From positions 1-44,700 of the forward strand of contig JAJVIG010000044.1 in NCBI GenBank assembly GCA_022072145.1: a stretch of DNA of 44,700 nt, in the 5' to 3' direction. This document shows positions 1 to 8,716 of the stretch, one piece after another (within the stretch, counting starts at the first letter, position 1; the number at the start of each line of letters is the position of its first letter). Position numbers and translations under genes: made by a program. This DNA comes from Pseudomonadales bacterium (GTDB taxonomy: Bacteria; Pseudomonadota; Gammaproteobacteria; Pseudomonadales; UBA5518). The notes below the pieces were generated by a model. That model saw only the letters and a program-made list of their open reading frames with translations. It had not been told where the DNA came from and ran no database searches.

Positions 1-126
1 TACATTGCCCATCACAACACCCAACCCAAACCATTCATCTGGACCAAATCGGCTCGCGACATCCTGCAGAAGGTGATCCGCGCCAATAGCCGGTTAAGTT
101 CCAAACAGAATGAAGCACTACACTAG
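1..126 (+). mobile_element. IS630-family transposase, C-terminal remnant (5' end outside window)
   Basis: Frame 1 is open from the window edge to a TAG at 124-126 and encodes 41 residues. They contain HHN, PKPFIWT and an ILQKV helix, which resemble the extreme C-terminus of IS630/Tc1-type DDE transposases. The catalytic DDE core would lie upstream of the window, so intactness cannot be judged. The first 120 bases hold 60 G or C by my count (50%), clearly lower than the neighbouring genes, which fits imported DNA. The terminal inverted repeat should fall within about 127-179, just before the DUF1302 gene, but I cannot define it without the other end. The family call is by remembered motif. Confidence 0.7.
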
Positions 127-179
127 AATCCGGCAAAAAGGGCGCGTTCGACCAACCATACGCTGCGGGGGTTGCGACC

Positions 180-2090
180 ATGAGAACAGCAAGGGGAGCG
201 ATGCGCGGAAGGTTCCGCCGGCGTGCGCTGGGGCAGGCCGTGGCCTGCGTGGCCTTGGCGACCGCCAGCACCGGCTGGGCGATGCAGTTCGATACCGGCA
301 ACGCCGACCTCGACGTGCGCTGGGACAACACGCTGAAATACAACCTGATGACGCGTGTCGAGAGCCAGAGCGACGACGTGATCGCCAGCAAGAGCCCCAC
401 GCTCTACGACGACGGCGACCTCGGCTTCGACAAGGGCATCGTCAGCAACCGGCTGGATCTGCTGAGCGAGATTGAGTTGGTGTGGAAGCAGGACTTCGGT
501 TTCCGTGTCAGTGCCGCGGCGTGGTACGACCACGCCTACGGGGACGACAACGACCACCCCGGAGTCAACAAGCGGTATCGCGTCAACGGCAACTACACCG
601 ACACCTGGCACGGTCTCAGCGTTGCCCCGGGCGAGTATCTGGACGCCACCGAGGATCTGCACTACCGCGACGTCGAGTTGCTCGATGCCTTCGTGTTCGC
701 GAACCTGACGCTGGGCAGCACCGAGCTGAGCGCGCGCCTGGGTCGCCACGCGCTGTACTGGGGCCAGAGCCTGTTCGTCGGCGGCGCGGTCAACGGCATC
801 GCCGGTTCGATGGCCTCGATCGACCTGTCCAAGGGACTCGGGGTGCCGGGCTCGGAGGCGCGCGAGCTGTTCCTGCCCAGCAACAAGCTCTCGCTTTCGT
901 GGCAGGCGACGCCGAACCTCGCGGTGGTCGGTTACTACTCCTTCGAGTTCGAGCCCACGCGCTACCCGCACCCGGGAAGTTACCTGGCGTTGTCGGAGAT
1001 ATCGATGGACGACGCCGAGTTCCTGACGCTGATCCCCGGTCAGGTGAATCCGGCCACCGGAGCGCTGGTATCGCCGCGCACCGGTTTCGTCAAGAACGCC
1101 TCCGAGAAGCCCGACGACGGCGAGTTCGGCCTGGGCATGCAGTACGTTTTCGCCGAGAGCGGACTCGAACTGGGCGTCTACTACCTGAACTACCACGACA
1201 AGTACCCACAGGGCTTGGTCGGTGCGCTGAACGTGGGGCAGTTCGCCACCGCTCAGGCGACCACGAATCCTCTCGCAGCTGCGCTGGTCGGGCTGTGGCC
1301 GGCATTCTCCGGCGGTGACACTCCCGACCCGTTCGGCTACTACACGGGCGCTGGCTATCCGGCGGTCGGCATCGGGCGCTTCAAGTGGACCTACCGCGAG
1401 GACAACGAGCTGTTCGGGATCAGCCTCGGCAAGGAGATCGCGGGCATTTCCTTCGGCATGGACCTGGTGTATCGCCACGACGTCGCGATCAACTTCGGCA
1501 CCGCGGCGCTGCTGCACGCCGAACCGTACCCGAATTTCGGTGCGTTCCAGGCGCTGGTGCAGCAGACGCTGGCCAGCAACGGATTCCCGTCCGACAACTT
1601 CGATTTCGACGGCGCGAACGAGAGCAACTATCCCGGACCTACCGGCGACACCTGGCACGTGGTGATGAACGCACTGGGGTTCCTCGATCCGGGTCGCTTC
1701 TGGGACGGTGGCAGCTACTCCGTGGAACTGACCTTCTCGGCACTGGACCGGATCCGGCGCAATGCCGCGCTGGTACACCCGGACGTGCGCGAGGACCGCG
1801 TGCTGTCGACGGTGGCACTGGCGTTCGCGCCGCAGTGGTACCAGGTGCGTCCCAGCCTCGACGTGCGGCTGCCGTTCACGGTGTCCTACGGCATCGATGG
1901 CCAGACGCCGATCTCCACCGGTGGTAACGAAGGCATCGGCTCGGGGAGTATCGGCGTCGCGCTGGAGTACGCGCAGGTCTGGAACGTCGACGTGAAGTAC
2001 AACTTCTACTTCGGTTCCCAGGACAACGGTCCGGTCGGCAACCTGAAGGACCGCGACAACCTCACCTTCACCGTCAAGCGCACATTCTGA
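180..2090 (+). CDS. DUF1302 family outer-membrane protein
   Basis: 636 residues. An Arg-rich N-terminus and a hydrophobic segment ending in GWA (about residue 34) form a likely signal peptide. The mature part opens with QFDTGNADLDVRWDNTLKYN, typical of DUF1302, and continues as alternating aromatic/polar strands to a C-terminal Phe (VKRTF), as expected of an outer-membrane beta-barrel. The ATG at 180 is chosen because a GGGGG stretch lies 8 bases upstream; the ATG at 201 has a purine run only 2 bases away. It leads a same-strand run with DUF1329, YCF48 and RND genes, a neighbourhood recurring in Proteobacteria. The substrate is unknown; passage of a hydrophobic compound is an inference from context. 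Confidence 0.88.
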   Translation: MRTARGAMRGRFRRRALGQAVACVALATASTGWAMQFDTGNADLDVRWDNTLKYNLMTRVESQSDDVIASKSPTLYDDGDLGFDKGIVSNRLDLLSEIELVWKQDFGFRVSAAAWYDHAYGDDNDHPGVNKRYRVNGNYTDTWHGLSVAPGEYLDATEDLHYRDVELLDAFVFANLTLGSTELSARLGRHALYWGQSLFVGGAVNGIAGSMASIDLSKGLGVPGSEARELFLPSNKLSLSWQATPNLAVVGYYSFEFEPTRYPHPGSYLALSEISMDDAEFLTLIPGQVNPATGALVSPRTGFVKNASEKPDDGEFGLGMQYVFAESGLELGVYYLNYHDKYPQGLVGALNVGQFATAQATTNPLAAALVGLWPAFSGGDTPDPFGYYTGAGYPAVGIGRFKWTYREDNELFGISLGKEIAGISFGMDLVYRHDVAINFGTAALLHAEPYPNFGAFQALVQQTLASNGFPSDNFDFDGANESNYPGPTGDTWHVVMNALGFLDPGRFWDGGSYSVELTFSALDRIRRNAALVHPDVREDRVLSTVALAFAPQWYQVRPSLDVRLPFTVSYGIDGQTPISTGGNEGIGSGSIGVALEYAQVWNVDVKYNFYFGSQDNGPVGNLKDRDNLTFTVKRTF

Positions 2091-2118
2091 TCCGGGATCC
2101 GGAAGGAGCTGCCACATC

Positions 2119-3492
2119 ATGAAGATAAGAAGCCTGTTTGCCGCGGCGCTGATCGGCGCCGTTTACTCGAGCGCGCTGCACGCGGCGGTCAGCGCCGAGC
2201 AGGCCGCGCGCCTCGGTGCCGACCTGACGCCGGTGGGCGCCGAGCGTGCCGGCAATGCCGACGGCTCGATCCCGGCCTGGGACGGCAAGGGAACCCCGGT
2301 GCCGGCCGGCTGGAAACCCGGTGACGACTATCGCAATCCGTTCCCCGACGAGAAGCCGCTGTATTCGGTGACCGCCGACAACATGGCGCAGTACCAACCG
2401 TTCCTCGCCGAGGGGGTGGCGGCGCTGCTGGACAAGTGGGGCAAGCAAGGCTTCCGGCTCGACGTCTACCCGACGCACCGCAACTCGATCCAGCCGCAGT
2501 GGTTCTTCGACGGCACGCGCAAGAACGCCGCCGACGCGAGCCTGGTGGCCGACGGACAGAAGATCGAGGGCAACGTCGCCGGCGTGCCGTTCCCGCTGCC
2601 GCAGAGCGGCGTCGAGGCGCTGTGGAACCACATGCTGCGCTTCCAGGGCTTCCAGGCCTACTTCAAGTACAACAGCTATTACGTCGACGCCAACGGCAAG
2701 CAGGTGCTGTCGACCACGGCCGAGAACTACATCGACTATCCGATGTACATCGACCAGTTCAAGCAGCGCAACTACAGCACCAGCGACCTGCGCTACACGT
2801 TCCTGCGCATCAACTACCTCGCGCCGGCGCGCCGTGCCGGCGAGATCCTGCTGGTGCACGAACCCGGGGCGGACTACACCGCCGGCAAGGGCCGTGACGC
2901 ATGGCAGTACCTGACCGGGCAGCGGCGTGTGCGCAAGGCGCCGGCGGTGTCCTTCGACACGCCCAACCCGGCCACCGCGGGCATGTCGACCTACGACGAC
3001 GCGTACATGTACAACGGCTCGCCGGAACGCTTCGAATGGACACTGGTCGGCAAGAAGGAGATCTTCCTGCCATACAACACCTACGTTTTCTCGCTCGAGA
3101 AGAACGTCGAGGAAATGATGGACAAGCACTTCTTCAAGCCCGAGTTCGTGCGCTGGGAGAAGCACCGTGTGTGGATCGTCGAAGGCAAGCTGAAGGCGGG
3201 CAGCCGGCACATCTACAGCAAGCGCCGCTACTACCTCGACGAGGACACGTGGGCGGGCCTGATCGGCGAGACCTGGGACGGCCAGGGCAAGCTGTGGCGC
3301 GTGCAGCTGATGTACCCGCACCACGACTGGGACGTGCCGTCGCCCGCCAATACCGGCTACGGTGGCTACGATCTGATCAGCAACATCTACAACATCAACT
3401 CGAAGCCGATTCCGGGCACCTACCGCAACACCCACGATGCGTCCGAGCAGTACTTCACGGCGCAGGGGATGGCACGTACCGGCATCCGCTGA
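2119..3492 (+). CDS. DUF1329 family periplasmic/envelope protein
   Basis: 457 residues with a clear signal peptide (residues 1-22, ending ALHA) and no lipobox cysteine. The mature N-terminus (ARLGADLTPVGAERAGNADG, then IPAWDGKG) is the DUF1329 signature. The family is thought to share the LolA/LolB-like lipoprotein-carrier fold, suggesting it binds a lipid-like ligand between the membranes. It follows the DUF1302 barrel by 28 bases with an AAGGAG ribosome site, so the two are probably co-transcribed partners. No catalytic residues are evident. Family assignment is firm; the ligand and direction of transport are unknown. Confidence 0.9.
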   Translation: MKIRSLFAAALIGAVYSSALHAAVSAEQAARLGADLTPVGAERAGNADGSIPAWDGKGTPVPAGWKPGDDYRNPFPDEKPLYSVTADNMAQYQPFLAEGVAALLDKWGKQGFRLDVYPTHRNSIQPQWFFDGTRKNAADASLVADGQKIEGNVAGVPFPLPQSGVEALWNHMLRFQGFQAYFKYNSYYVDANGKQVLSTTAENYIDYPMYIDQFKQRNYSTSDLRYTFLRINYLAPARRAGEILLVHEPGADYTAGKGRDAWQYLTGQRRVRKAPAVSFDTPNPATAGMSTYDDAYMYNGSPERFEWTLVGKKEIFLPYNTYVFSLEKNVEEMMDKHFFKPEFVRWEKHRVWIVEGKLKAGSRHIYSKRRYYLDEDTWAGLIGETWDGQGKLWRVQLMYPHHDWDVPSPANTGYGGYDLISNIYNINSKPIPGTYRNTHDASEQYFTAQGMARTGIR

Positions 3493-3501
3493 CCACGATC
3501 G

Positions 3502-3535
3502 CCGCATCCCGCCACGGCTCGTCGGCGGGATGCGG
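3502..3535 (+). other. Perfect 12-bp stem-loop between DUF1329 and YCF48 genes
   Basis: CCGCATCCCGCC at 3502-3513 is exactly complementary to GGCGGGATGCGG at 3524-3535, with a 10-base loop. No T-run follows, so it is not a standard intrinsic terminator. Its place inside an apparent operon suggests an mRNA 3'-end stabiliser or partial attenuator that keeps the upstream barrel and DUF1329 mRNAs more abundant than the membrane-pump part. Confidence 0.5.
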
Positions 3536-3588
3536 GTCGGGTCGACGGGGGCGCGGCTGCTCCGCGCGGCAGTGATTCGGGAGCCTGC

Positions 3589-4707
3589 ATGAAAAGAATC
3601 CTGGTCCTGGCAGTCGGCGCCGTGCTCGCGCTGGGCGCGGCGGCCCAACCCGAGGCGAAGCGCTACGACGTGCTCGAACTGCCGGCCGTGCCGTCGGCGA
3701 TCGCCGCGCAGTCGCTCGGCTTTTCCCTGACGCGCGCCGGTGAGCGGCTGATCGCCACCGGCATCCGCGGCCACATCCTGTATTCCGACGACCAGGGCCA
3801 CTCGTGGACGCAGGCCGAATCGGTGCCGGTGCGTTCCTCGCTGCTCGATGCGAGCTTCGTCTCGCCCGAGCAAGGCTGGGTCGTTGGTCACGAGGGCGTG
3901 GTCCTGCGCACGCGCGACGGCGGCCGGACCTGGACTCGCCAGCTCGACGGCGTGCAACTCGCGCGCATCGGTCTGGAACACTACCGCACGCTGGCCGCAC
4001 AGCATCCGGACGACGCGCGCTATGCGCTGCTGCTCGAGGAAATGCAGCTCGCGCTCGACGGCAATGCCGACCGACCTTTCTTCGGGATCCTGATGCGCGA
4101 CGAGCGCGAGGGGATCGCCGCCGGCGCGTACGGCCTGCTGTTCGCGACTGTCGATGGCGGCGATTCGTGGCAACCGGTGATGGAGCGGCTGGATCTGGAG
4201 CAGTACGTGCACCTGTTCGCGCACGCCGAGTTGCCAGCCGCGGGCGACGGTGCGCCGACGCGGGTGCTCGCCGGCGAGATGGGAACGATCCTGGTCGAGG
4301 ACCCCGCGAGCGGCGAGTGGCGGCGGCAGGAATTTCCCTACGACGGCAGCATGTTCACGATCGTCGCCACCGGGGAGGGCGCGCTGGTGGCCGGCGGCCT
4401 GCGCGGGCTGGTGTTCCGCTCGGAGGATCGCGGTGCGAGCTGGAGCGAGGTCGGCAAGCCGCAGACGCCGGCGATCGTCGCCGCCACCACGCTGGCCGAC
4501 GGTCGCGTGGTGCTCGCGGCGCAGGACGGCACGCTGCTTGCGAGCGGCGACGACGGGCGCAGCTTCGAGCTGCTGCCGGTCGCCGCCCAAGCGCCGGTCA
4601 GCGACCTGATCGAGGGACGTACCGGGGAACTGGTGCTGAGCGGCGCCTTCGGGCTGCGGGTGATCGACATCGGCGAAGCGGAACGCCTCAGCGCCGCGGC
4701 GCGCTAA
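3589..4707 (+). CDS. YCF48/BNR-repeat beta-propeller protein, exported
   Basis: 372 residues starting with a short signal peptide (MKRILVLAVGAVLALGAAA). Five Asp-box-like repeats of the form S/T-x-D-x-G-x-x-W/F occur near residues 65, 107, 187, 278 and 319 (for example SDDQGHSW, TRDGGRTW, SEDRGASW). This is the pattern of the YCF48/photosystem II stability-factor (HCF136-like) propeller family. In non-photosynthetic bacteria such proteins are often encoded beside DUF1329 and RND genes and are thought to act as assembly or scaffold factors. The gene lies 15 bases before the RND gene, so coupled translation is likely. Its function here is unproven. Confidence 0.85.
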   Translation: MKRILVLAVGAVLALGAAAQPEAKRYDVLELPAVPSAIAAQSLGFSLTRAGERLIATGIRGHILYSDDQGHSWTQAESVPVRSSLLDASFVSPEQGWVVGHEGVVLRTRDGGRTWTRQLDGVQLARIGLEHYRTLAAQHPDDARYALLLEEMQLALDGNADRPFFGILMRDEREGIAAGAYGLLFATVDGGDSWQPVMERLDLEQYVHLFAHAELPAAGDGAPTRVLAGEMGTILVEDPASGEWRRQEFPYDGSMFTIVATGEGALVAGGLRGLVFRSEDRGASWSEVGKPQTPAIVAATTLADGRVVLAAQDGTLLASGDDGRSFELLPVAAQAPVSDLIEGRTGELVLSGAFGLRVIDIGEAERLSAAAR

Positions 4708-4722
4708 CCACGGGGGAATTCC

Positions 4723-7134
4723 ATGGCACACGGCGCAGACAGCACCTTCCTGCCGGTGATCGACGACGTGGCGAAGTTCGACCCGCGTTCGGGCTCCTGG
4801 CTCGAGAACCTGATCTTCAACAACCGCGCGGCGATCGTGCTGGCCTGCGTGCTGGCGACGCTGTTCCTCGGCTACTACACCGTCACGCACATGCGGTTGC
4901 AGTCCGAGTTCGAGAAGATGTTGCCCAAGAACCACCCGTACGTGCTGAACTACAAGGCCAACGCCGACCAGATGCGCGGGCTCGGCAACGTGCTGCGCAT
5001 CGCGGTGGCGACCGAAGACACGACGATCTACACCCCGGGGTACCTGCAGACGCTGCACGAAGTCAACGACGCGGTGTTCTTCATCCCCGGCGTGGTGCGC
5101 GAGAAGATGAAGTCGCTGTGGACGCCGAACACGCGCTACCGCGTCGTCACCGAGGAGGGCTTCGAGGGCGATTCGGTGATCCCGCCGGACTACGACGCCT
5201 CGCCCGAATCGATCGCGCGCGTGCGGCTCAACGCCGCCCACGCGGCGCTGCGCGGCAACCTGATCGCCAACGACGAACGCTCGGCGGCGCTGCTGGTGCC
5301 GCTGATGGACCGCAATCCCGACACCGGCGAGCGGTTGGACTACGGGCGGCTCGGTGCGCAACTGGAGGAGGTGCGCGAGCGTTTCCAGGGCGATCCCGAG
5401 AACCCCACCGGGATCAGTGTGCACATCATCGGTTTCGCGAAGATCGTCGCCGACCTGATCGCCGGGCTGAAGAGCGTGGTGGTATTCTTTTTCATCGCGG
5501 TACTGATCGCCACCGCGTTGCTTTACTGGTACACGCGTTGCCTGCGCTCCACGCTGGTCGTGATCGTGATCACGGTCGGCGCGGTGGTCTGGCAGCTGGG
5601 GCTGCTCACCGTGTTCGGCTTCGAGCTCGACCCGTATTCGATCCTGGTGCCCTTTCTGGTGTTCGCGATCGGCGTCTCGCACGGCGCGCAGAAGCTGAAC
5701 GGCATCCTGCAGGACACCGGTCGCGGCTGCCATCCGTACGTGGCGGCGCGCTACACGTTCCGGCGCTTGTTCCTCGCCGGCTTCACCGCGCTCGCCTCGG
5801 ACGGCGTCGGCTTCGCGGTGCTGATGATCATCCAGATCCAGGTGATCCAGGACCTCGCGATCACCGCCAGCCTCGGCGTGCTGGTGCTGATCTTCACCAA
5901 CCTGATCCTGATCCCGGTGACGCTGTCCTATATCGGCGTGTCGGCGTCGGCGGCCCGGCGCGCGCATCTGAAGGAGGCAGTGGACGCCGAGCCGCACGGC
6001 ATCTGGCGTTTCCTGCTGAAGTTCACCGAGCGCCGCTGGGCGGCGTCGGCGATCGCGGTGGCGGTCGTGCTCGCGGCGGGCGGGTTGCTGGTCGCGCGTG
6101 ACCTGCAGATCGGCGATCTCGATCCCGGCGCACCCGAGCTGCACCCGGATTCGCGCTACAACACCGACGTGAAGTTCATGATCGAGCATTACTCGGTCTC
6201 GAGCGACATCTTCGCGGTGATCGTCAAGACCGCCAACGACGGCTGTACCGACCACGAGACGCTGGCGCTGGCCGACGAGCTCGAGTGGCGCTTCCGCCAG
6301 ATCGCCGAGGTCGAGGACGTGGTCGGCATGAATTCCGGCACGCGCCGCCTGCTCTCGGGCCTGAACGAAGGCTACATCAAGTGGCTGTCGCTGAACCGCA
6401 ACCAGTCATCGATCAACTACGCTGCGGTCGAGATGGTCGACATGGGGCTGGTCAACGTCGAGTGCTCGGTGTGGCCGATGCTGGTCTACCTGGCCGACCA
6501 CAAGGCGAAGACACTGCAGTCGGTGGTCGACACGCTGGAGCAGTTCAACAGTGAATGGCCCAGCGACAAGGTGCAGTTCCTCGGCGCGGCCGGCAACGCG
6601 GGCTTCGAGGCGGCGACCAACATCGTCGTGAAGAAGGCCAACCGCGAGATGATGTTCTGGGTCTACGGCGCGGTCATCCTGCTCAGCTGGGTCACGTTCC
6701 GTTCGCTGGCAGGTGTGGTATGCGCGGTGCTGCCGCTGATGGTGACCTCGGTGCTCTGCGAGGCGCTGATGGTGCAACTCGGCATCGGGATCAAGGTGGC
6801 GACGCTGCCGGTGATCGCACTCGGGGTCGGCATCGGCATCGACTATGCGCTGTACGTGCTGACCGTGGTGCTCGCGAAGACGCGCGCCGGCATGCCGCTG
6901 CGCGACGCCTACTACGCGGCGCTCACGTTCACCGGGCGCGTGGTCGCGCTGATCGGGATCACGCTGGCCGCAGGCGTGGTGACCTGGGCGTTCTCGCCGA
7001 TCAAGTTCCAGGCCGACATGGGAATCCTGCTGACCTTCATGTTCCTGTGGAACATGGTCGGCGCGCTGGTGCTGATGCCGGCGCTGGCGCACTTCCTGTT
7101 GCCCCGACAGAAGCAGGCCACGGCCGCCGCCTGA
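4723..7134 (+). CDS. RND/MMPL-family membrane transporter
   Basis: 803 residues with the duplicated RND layout: one membrane helix near 37-56, a large extracytoplasmic loop, a helix cluster from about 252 to 415, a seventh helix near 440-458, a second loop, and a last cluster from about 642 to 795. The second half has GVGIGIDYAL, a typical RND TM4-like motif; the equivalent in the first half reads LVFAIGVSHGAQ. No periplasmic adaptor gene is adjacent, unlike HAE1 efflux pumps. The size and neighbours match MMPL-type exporters linked to lipids and hopanoids. The likely role is proton-driven movement of a hydrophobic substrate together with the DUF1302/DUF1329/YCF48 proteins. Confidence 0.88.
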   Translation: MAHGADSTFLPVIDDVAKFDPRSGSWLENLIFNNRAAIVLACVLATLFLGYYTVTHMRLQSEFEKMLPKNHPYVLNYKANADQMRGLGNVLRIAVATEDTTIYTPGYLQTLHEVNDAVFFIPGVVREKMKSLWTPNTRYRVVTEEGFEGDSVIPPDYDASPESIARVRLNAAHAALRGNLIANDERSAALLVPLMDRNPDTGERLDYGRLGAQLEEVRERFQGDPENPTGISVHIIGFAKIVADLIAGLKSVVVFFFIAVLIATALLYWYTRCLRSTLVVIVITVGAVVWQLGLLTVFGFELDPYSILVPFLVFAIGVSHGAQKLNGILQDTGRGCHPYVAARYTFRRLFLAGFTALASDGVGFAVLMIIQIQVIQDLAITASLGVLVLIFTNLILIPVTLSYIGVSASAARRAHLKEAVDAEPHGIWRFLLKFTERRWAASAIAVAVVLAAGGLLVARDLQIGDLDPGAPELHPDSRYNTDVKFMIEHYSVSSDIFAVIVKTANDGCTDHETLALADELEWRFRQIAEVEDVVGMNSGTRRLLSGLNEGYIKWLSLNRNQSSINYAAVEMVDMGLVNVECSVWPMLVYLADHKAKTLQSVVDTLEQFNSEWPSDKVQFLGAAGNAGFEAATNIVVKKANREMMFWVYGAVILLSWVTFRSLAGVVCAVLPLMVTSVLCEALMVQLGIGIKVATLPVIALGVGIGIDYALYVLTVVLAKTRAGMPLRDAYYAALTFTGRVVALIGITLAAGVVTWAFSPIKFQADMGILLTFMFLWNMVGALVLMPALAHFLLPRQKQATAAA

Positions 7135-7182
7135 GCCGCGGCCCGGTTTCACCTCACACTTCGTACAGGAAGCACCTTTTCC

Positions 7183-8661
7183 ATGCATTCGATCGACCCG
7201 CGAACACCCGTACTCGTCGGCATCGGTACGGTCCAGCAACAGGAGAGGGATCCGGCGCGCGCACACGAGGCGGTGCAGCTGATGATCGACGCGGTGCACG
7301 CCGCGCTTGCCGACAGCGGTGCGAGCGCGCTGGGCGCGGCGGTCGAACGCATCTGCGTGCCGCAGGGCATGTGGTCCTACGGGGATCCGGCCCGCCTGAT
7401 CGCGCACGCGATCGGTGCCGGGACGGCCACCACGGTCTGCGCCAAGGTGGGTATCCTGCAGCAGTCGCTGATCGCCGACGTGTGCACGCGCATCGCGGCG
7501 GGCAGGATCGACAGCGGCATCGTGGTCGGCGGCGAGGCGCGCTATCGCGCGCTGCAGGCGCAGATCGCCGGCGTCGAGGCGCCGGAAACGCCGTGCACGG
7601 ACACCCCGGACGAGGTGCTCGAGCCGGCGGCGGAACTGCTGCTGCCGGAGGAGATCGGGTCCGGGCTCGGCATGATGCCGGTGGGCTATTACGCGGTGGT
7701 CGAGAGTGCGTTCCGTGCCGCGCAGGGGCTCACGGTCGATGCACACCGCGACCGCATCGCCGCCCTCTACAGCCGCTTCAGCGAGATCGCCGCCGCGAAT
7801 CCGCACGCGTGGAAGCGCGAGCGCGTCGATGCCCGCACGATCCGTGACGCCTCGGCGCGCAACCGCATGCTGGCCTTTCCGTACACCAAGCTGCACAACC
7901 CCTCGTGGAACGTGGACCAGGCCGCGGCGCTGCTGTTCTGCTCGGCGGGACGCGCCACGGAACTCGGCATCCCGCCGCGGCAGTGGGTGTTTCCGCGCGC
8001 GAGCACCGAGTCCAACCACATGCTCGCGCTGTCGCAGCGTGCCGAGTTGCACCGGCTGCCCGGCGTGCGCATAGCCGGCGAGCGCGCGCTCGCGGCGTCG
8101 GGGCTGCGTGTCGCGGACCTCGATCTGATCGAACTGTACTCGTGCTTCCCGGTCGCGGTGGAACTCTACGCAGCCGAGCTCGGCATTCCCGCGGAGCGTG
8201 ACTGGACCGTGACCGGCGGGATGCCGTTCGCGGGGGGGCCGTTGAACAACTACGTGCTGCAGGCCACCGCGCGCGTCGCGGAACTGCTGCGCGCCGGTGC
8301 GGGCGCCAATGCGCTGGTGAGTTCGGTGTCGGGTTACCTGACCAAGCAGGGTTTCGGCGTCTGGTCGCGCACGCCGGGCCCCGGCGGCTTCGTGTTCGCG
8401 GACGTCAGCGCCGAGGTGGCCGCCGCGAGTGAGCCGCGACGTGTCGTCGCGCCGGTGGACGACGGACCGGCGCTGATCCGCGGCTACACCGTGATGTACC
8501 ACGAGGACCAGCGCGTGTGCGCCGTGGCGGTGCTCGATCTGCCCGAAGGTACGCGCACACTGGCGGCGACGCGCGATCCTCTGGCGATGGACCGGATGGA
8601 AAGCGAGGAATGCTGCGGTCGCGCGGTGCGGCTCGGCGGCGGGGAATTCGTGCTGGCCTGA
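7183..8661 (+). CDS. Thiolase-superfamily protein (acetyl-CoA acetyltransferase-like)
   Basis: 492 residues. The fold markers of the SCP2-thiolase-like branch are visible: DSGIVVGGEA near residue 108, TGGMPFAGGPLNNY near 344, and SSVSGYLTKQGFGVWS near 382. At the place where degradative thiolases carry the nucleophilic cysteine (near residue 90) the sequence reads VGILQQSL, with no cysteine in the usual setting, so classical thiolysis is doubtful. A C-terminal extension of roughly 80 residues follows the core. It lies 48 bases after the RND gene and 55 before the CoA-transferase gene, suggesting a role with an acyl-CoA derived from the transported compound. The superfamily is confident; the reaction is not. 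Confidence 0.78.
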   Translation: MHSIDPRTPVLVGIGTVQQQERDPARAHEAVQLMIDAVHAALADSGASALGAAVERICVPQGMWSYGDPARLIAHAIGAGTATTVCAKVGILQQSLIADVCTRIAAGRIDSGIVVGGEARYRALQAQIAGVEAPETPCTDTPDEVLEPAAELLLPEEIGSGLGMMPVGYYAVVESAFRAAQGLTVDAHRDRIAALYSRFSEIAAANPHAWKRERVDARTIRDASARNRMLAFPYTKLHNPSWNVDQAAALLFCSAGRATELGIPPRQWVFPRASTESNHMLALSQRAELHRLPGVRIAGERALAASGLRVADLDLIELYSCFPVAVELYAAELGIPAERDWTVTGGMPFAGGPLNNYVLQATARVAELLRAGAGANALVSSVSGYLTKQGFGVWSRTPGPGGFVFADVSAEVAAASEPRRVVAPVDDGPALIRGYTVMYHEDQRVCAVAVLDLPEGTRTLAATRDPLAMDRMESEECCGRAVRLGGGEFVLA

Positions 8662-8716
8662 GCGCGGCGATGCACGCGGGAAAGGGTGGTGCCGTGGTGC
8701 GGCGTGAGGAGGAAGC

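Noticed and set aside
2074..6255. Very long open frame on the minus strand opposite DUF1329, YCF48 and RND genes
   Set aside because: It is a by-product of high-GC codon use. Its translation is rich in Arg, His, Asp and Val with no domain, while the plus-strand genes have clear families and signal peptides.
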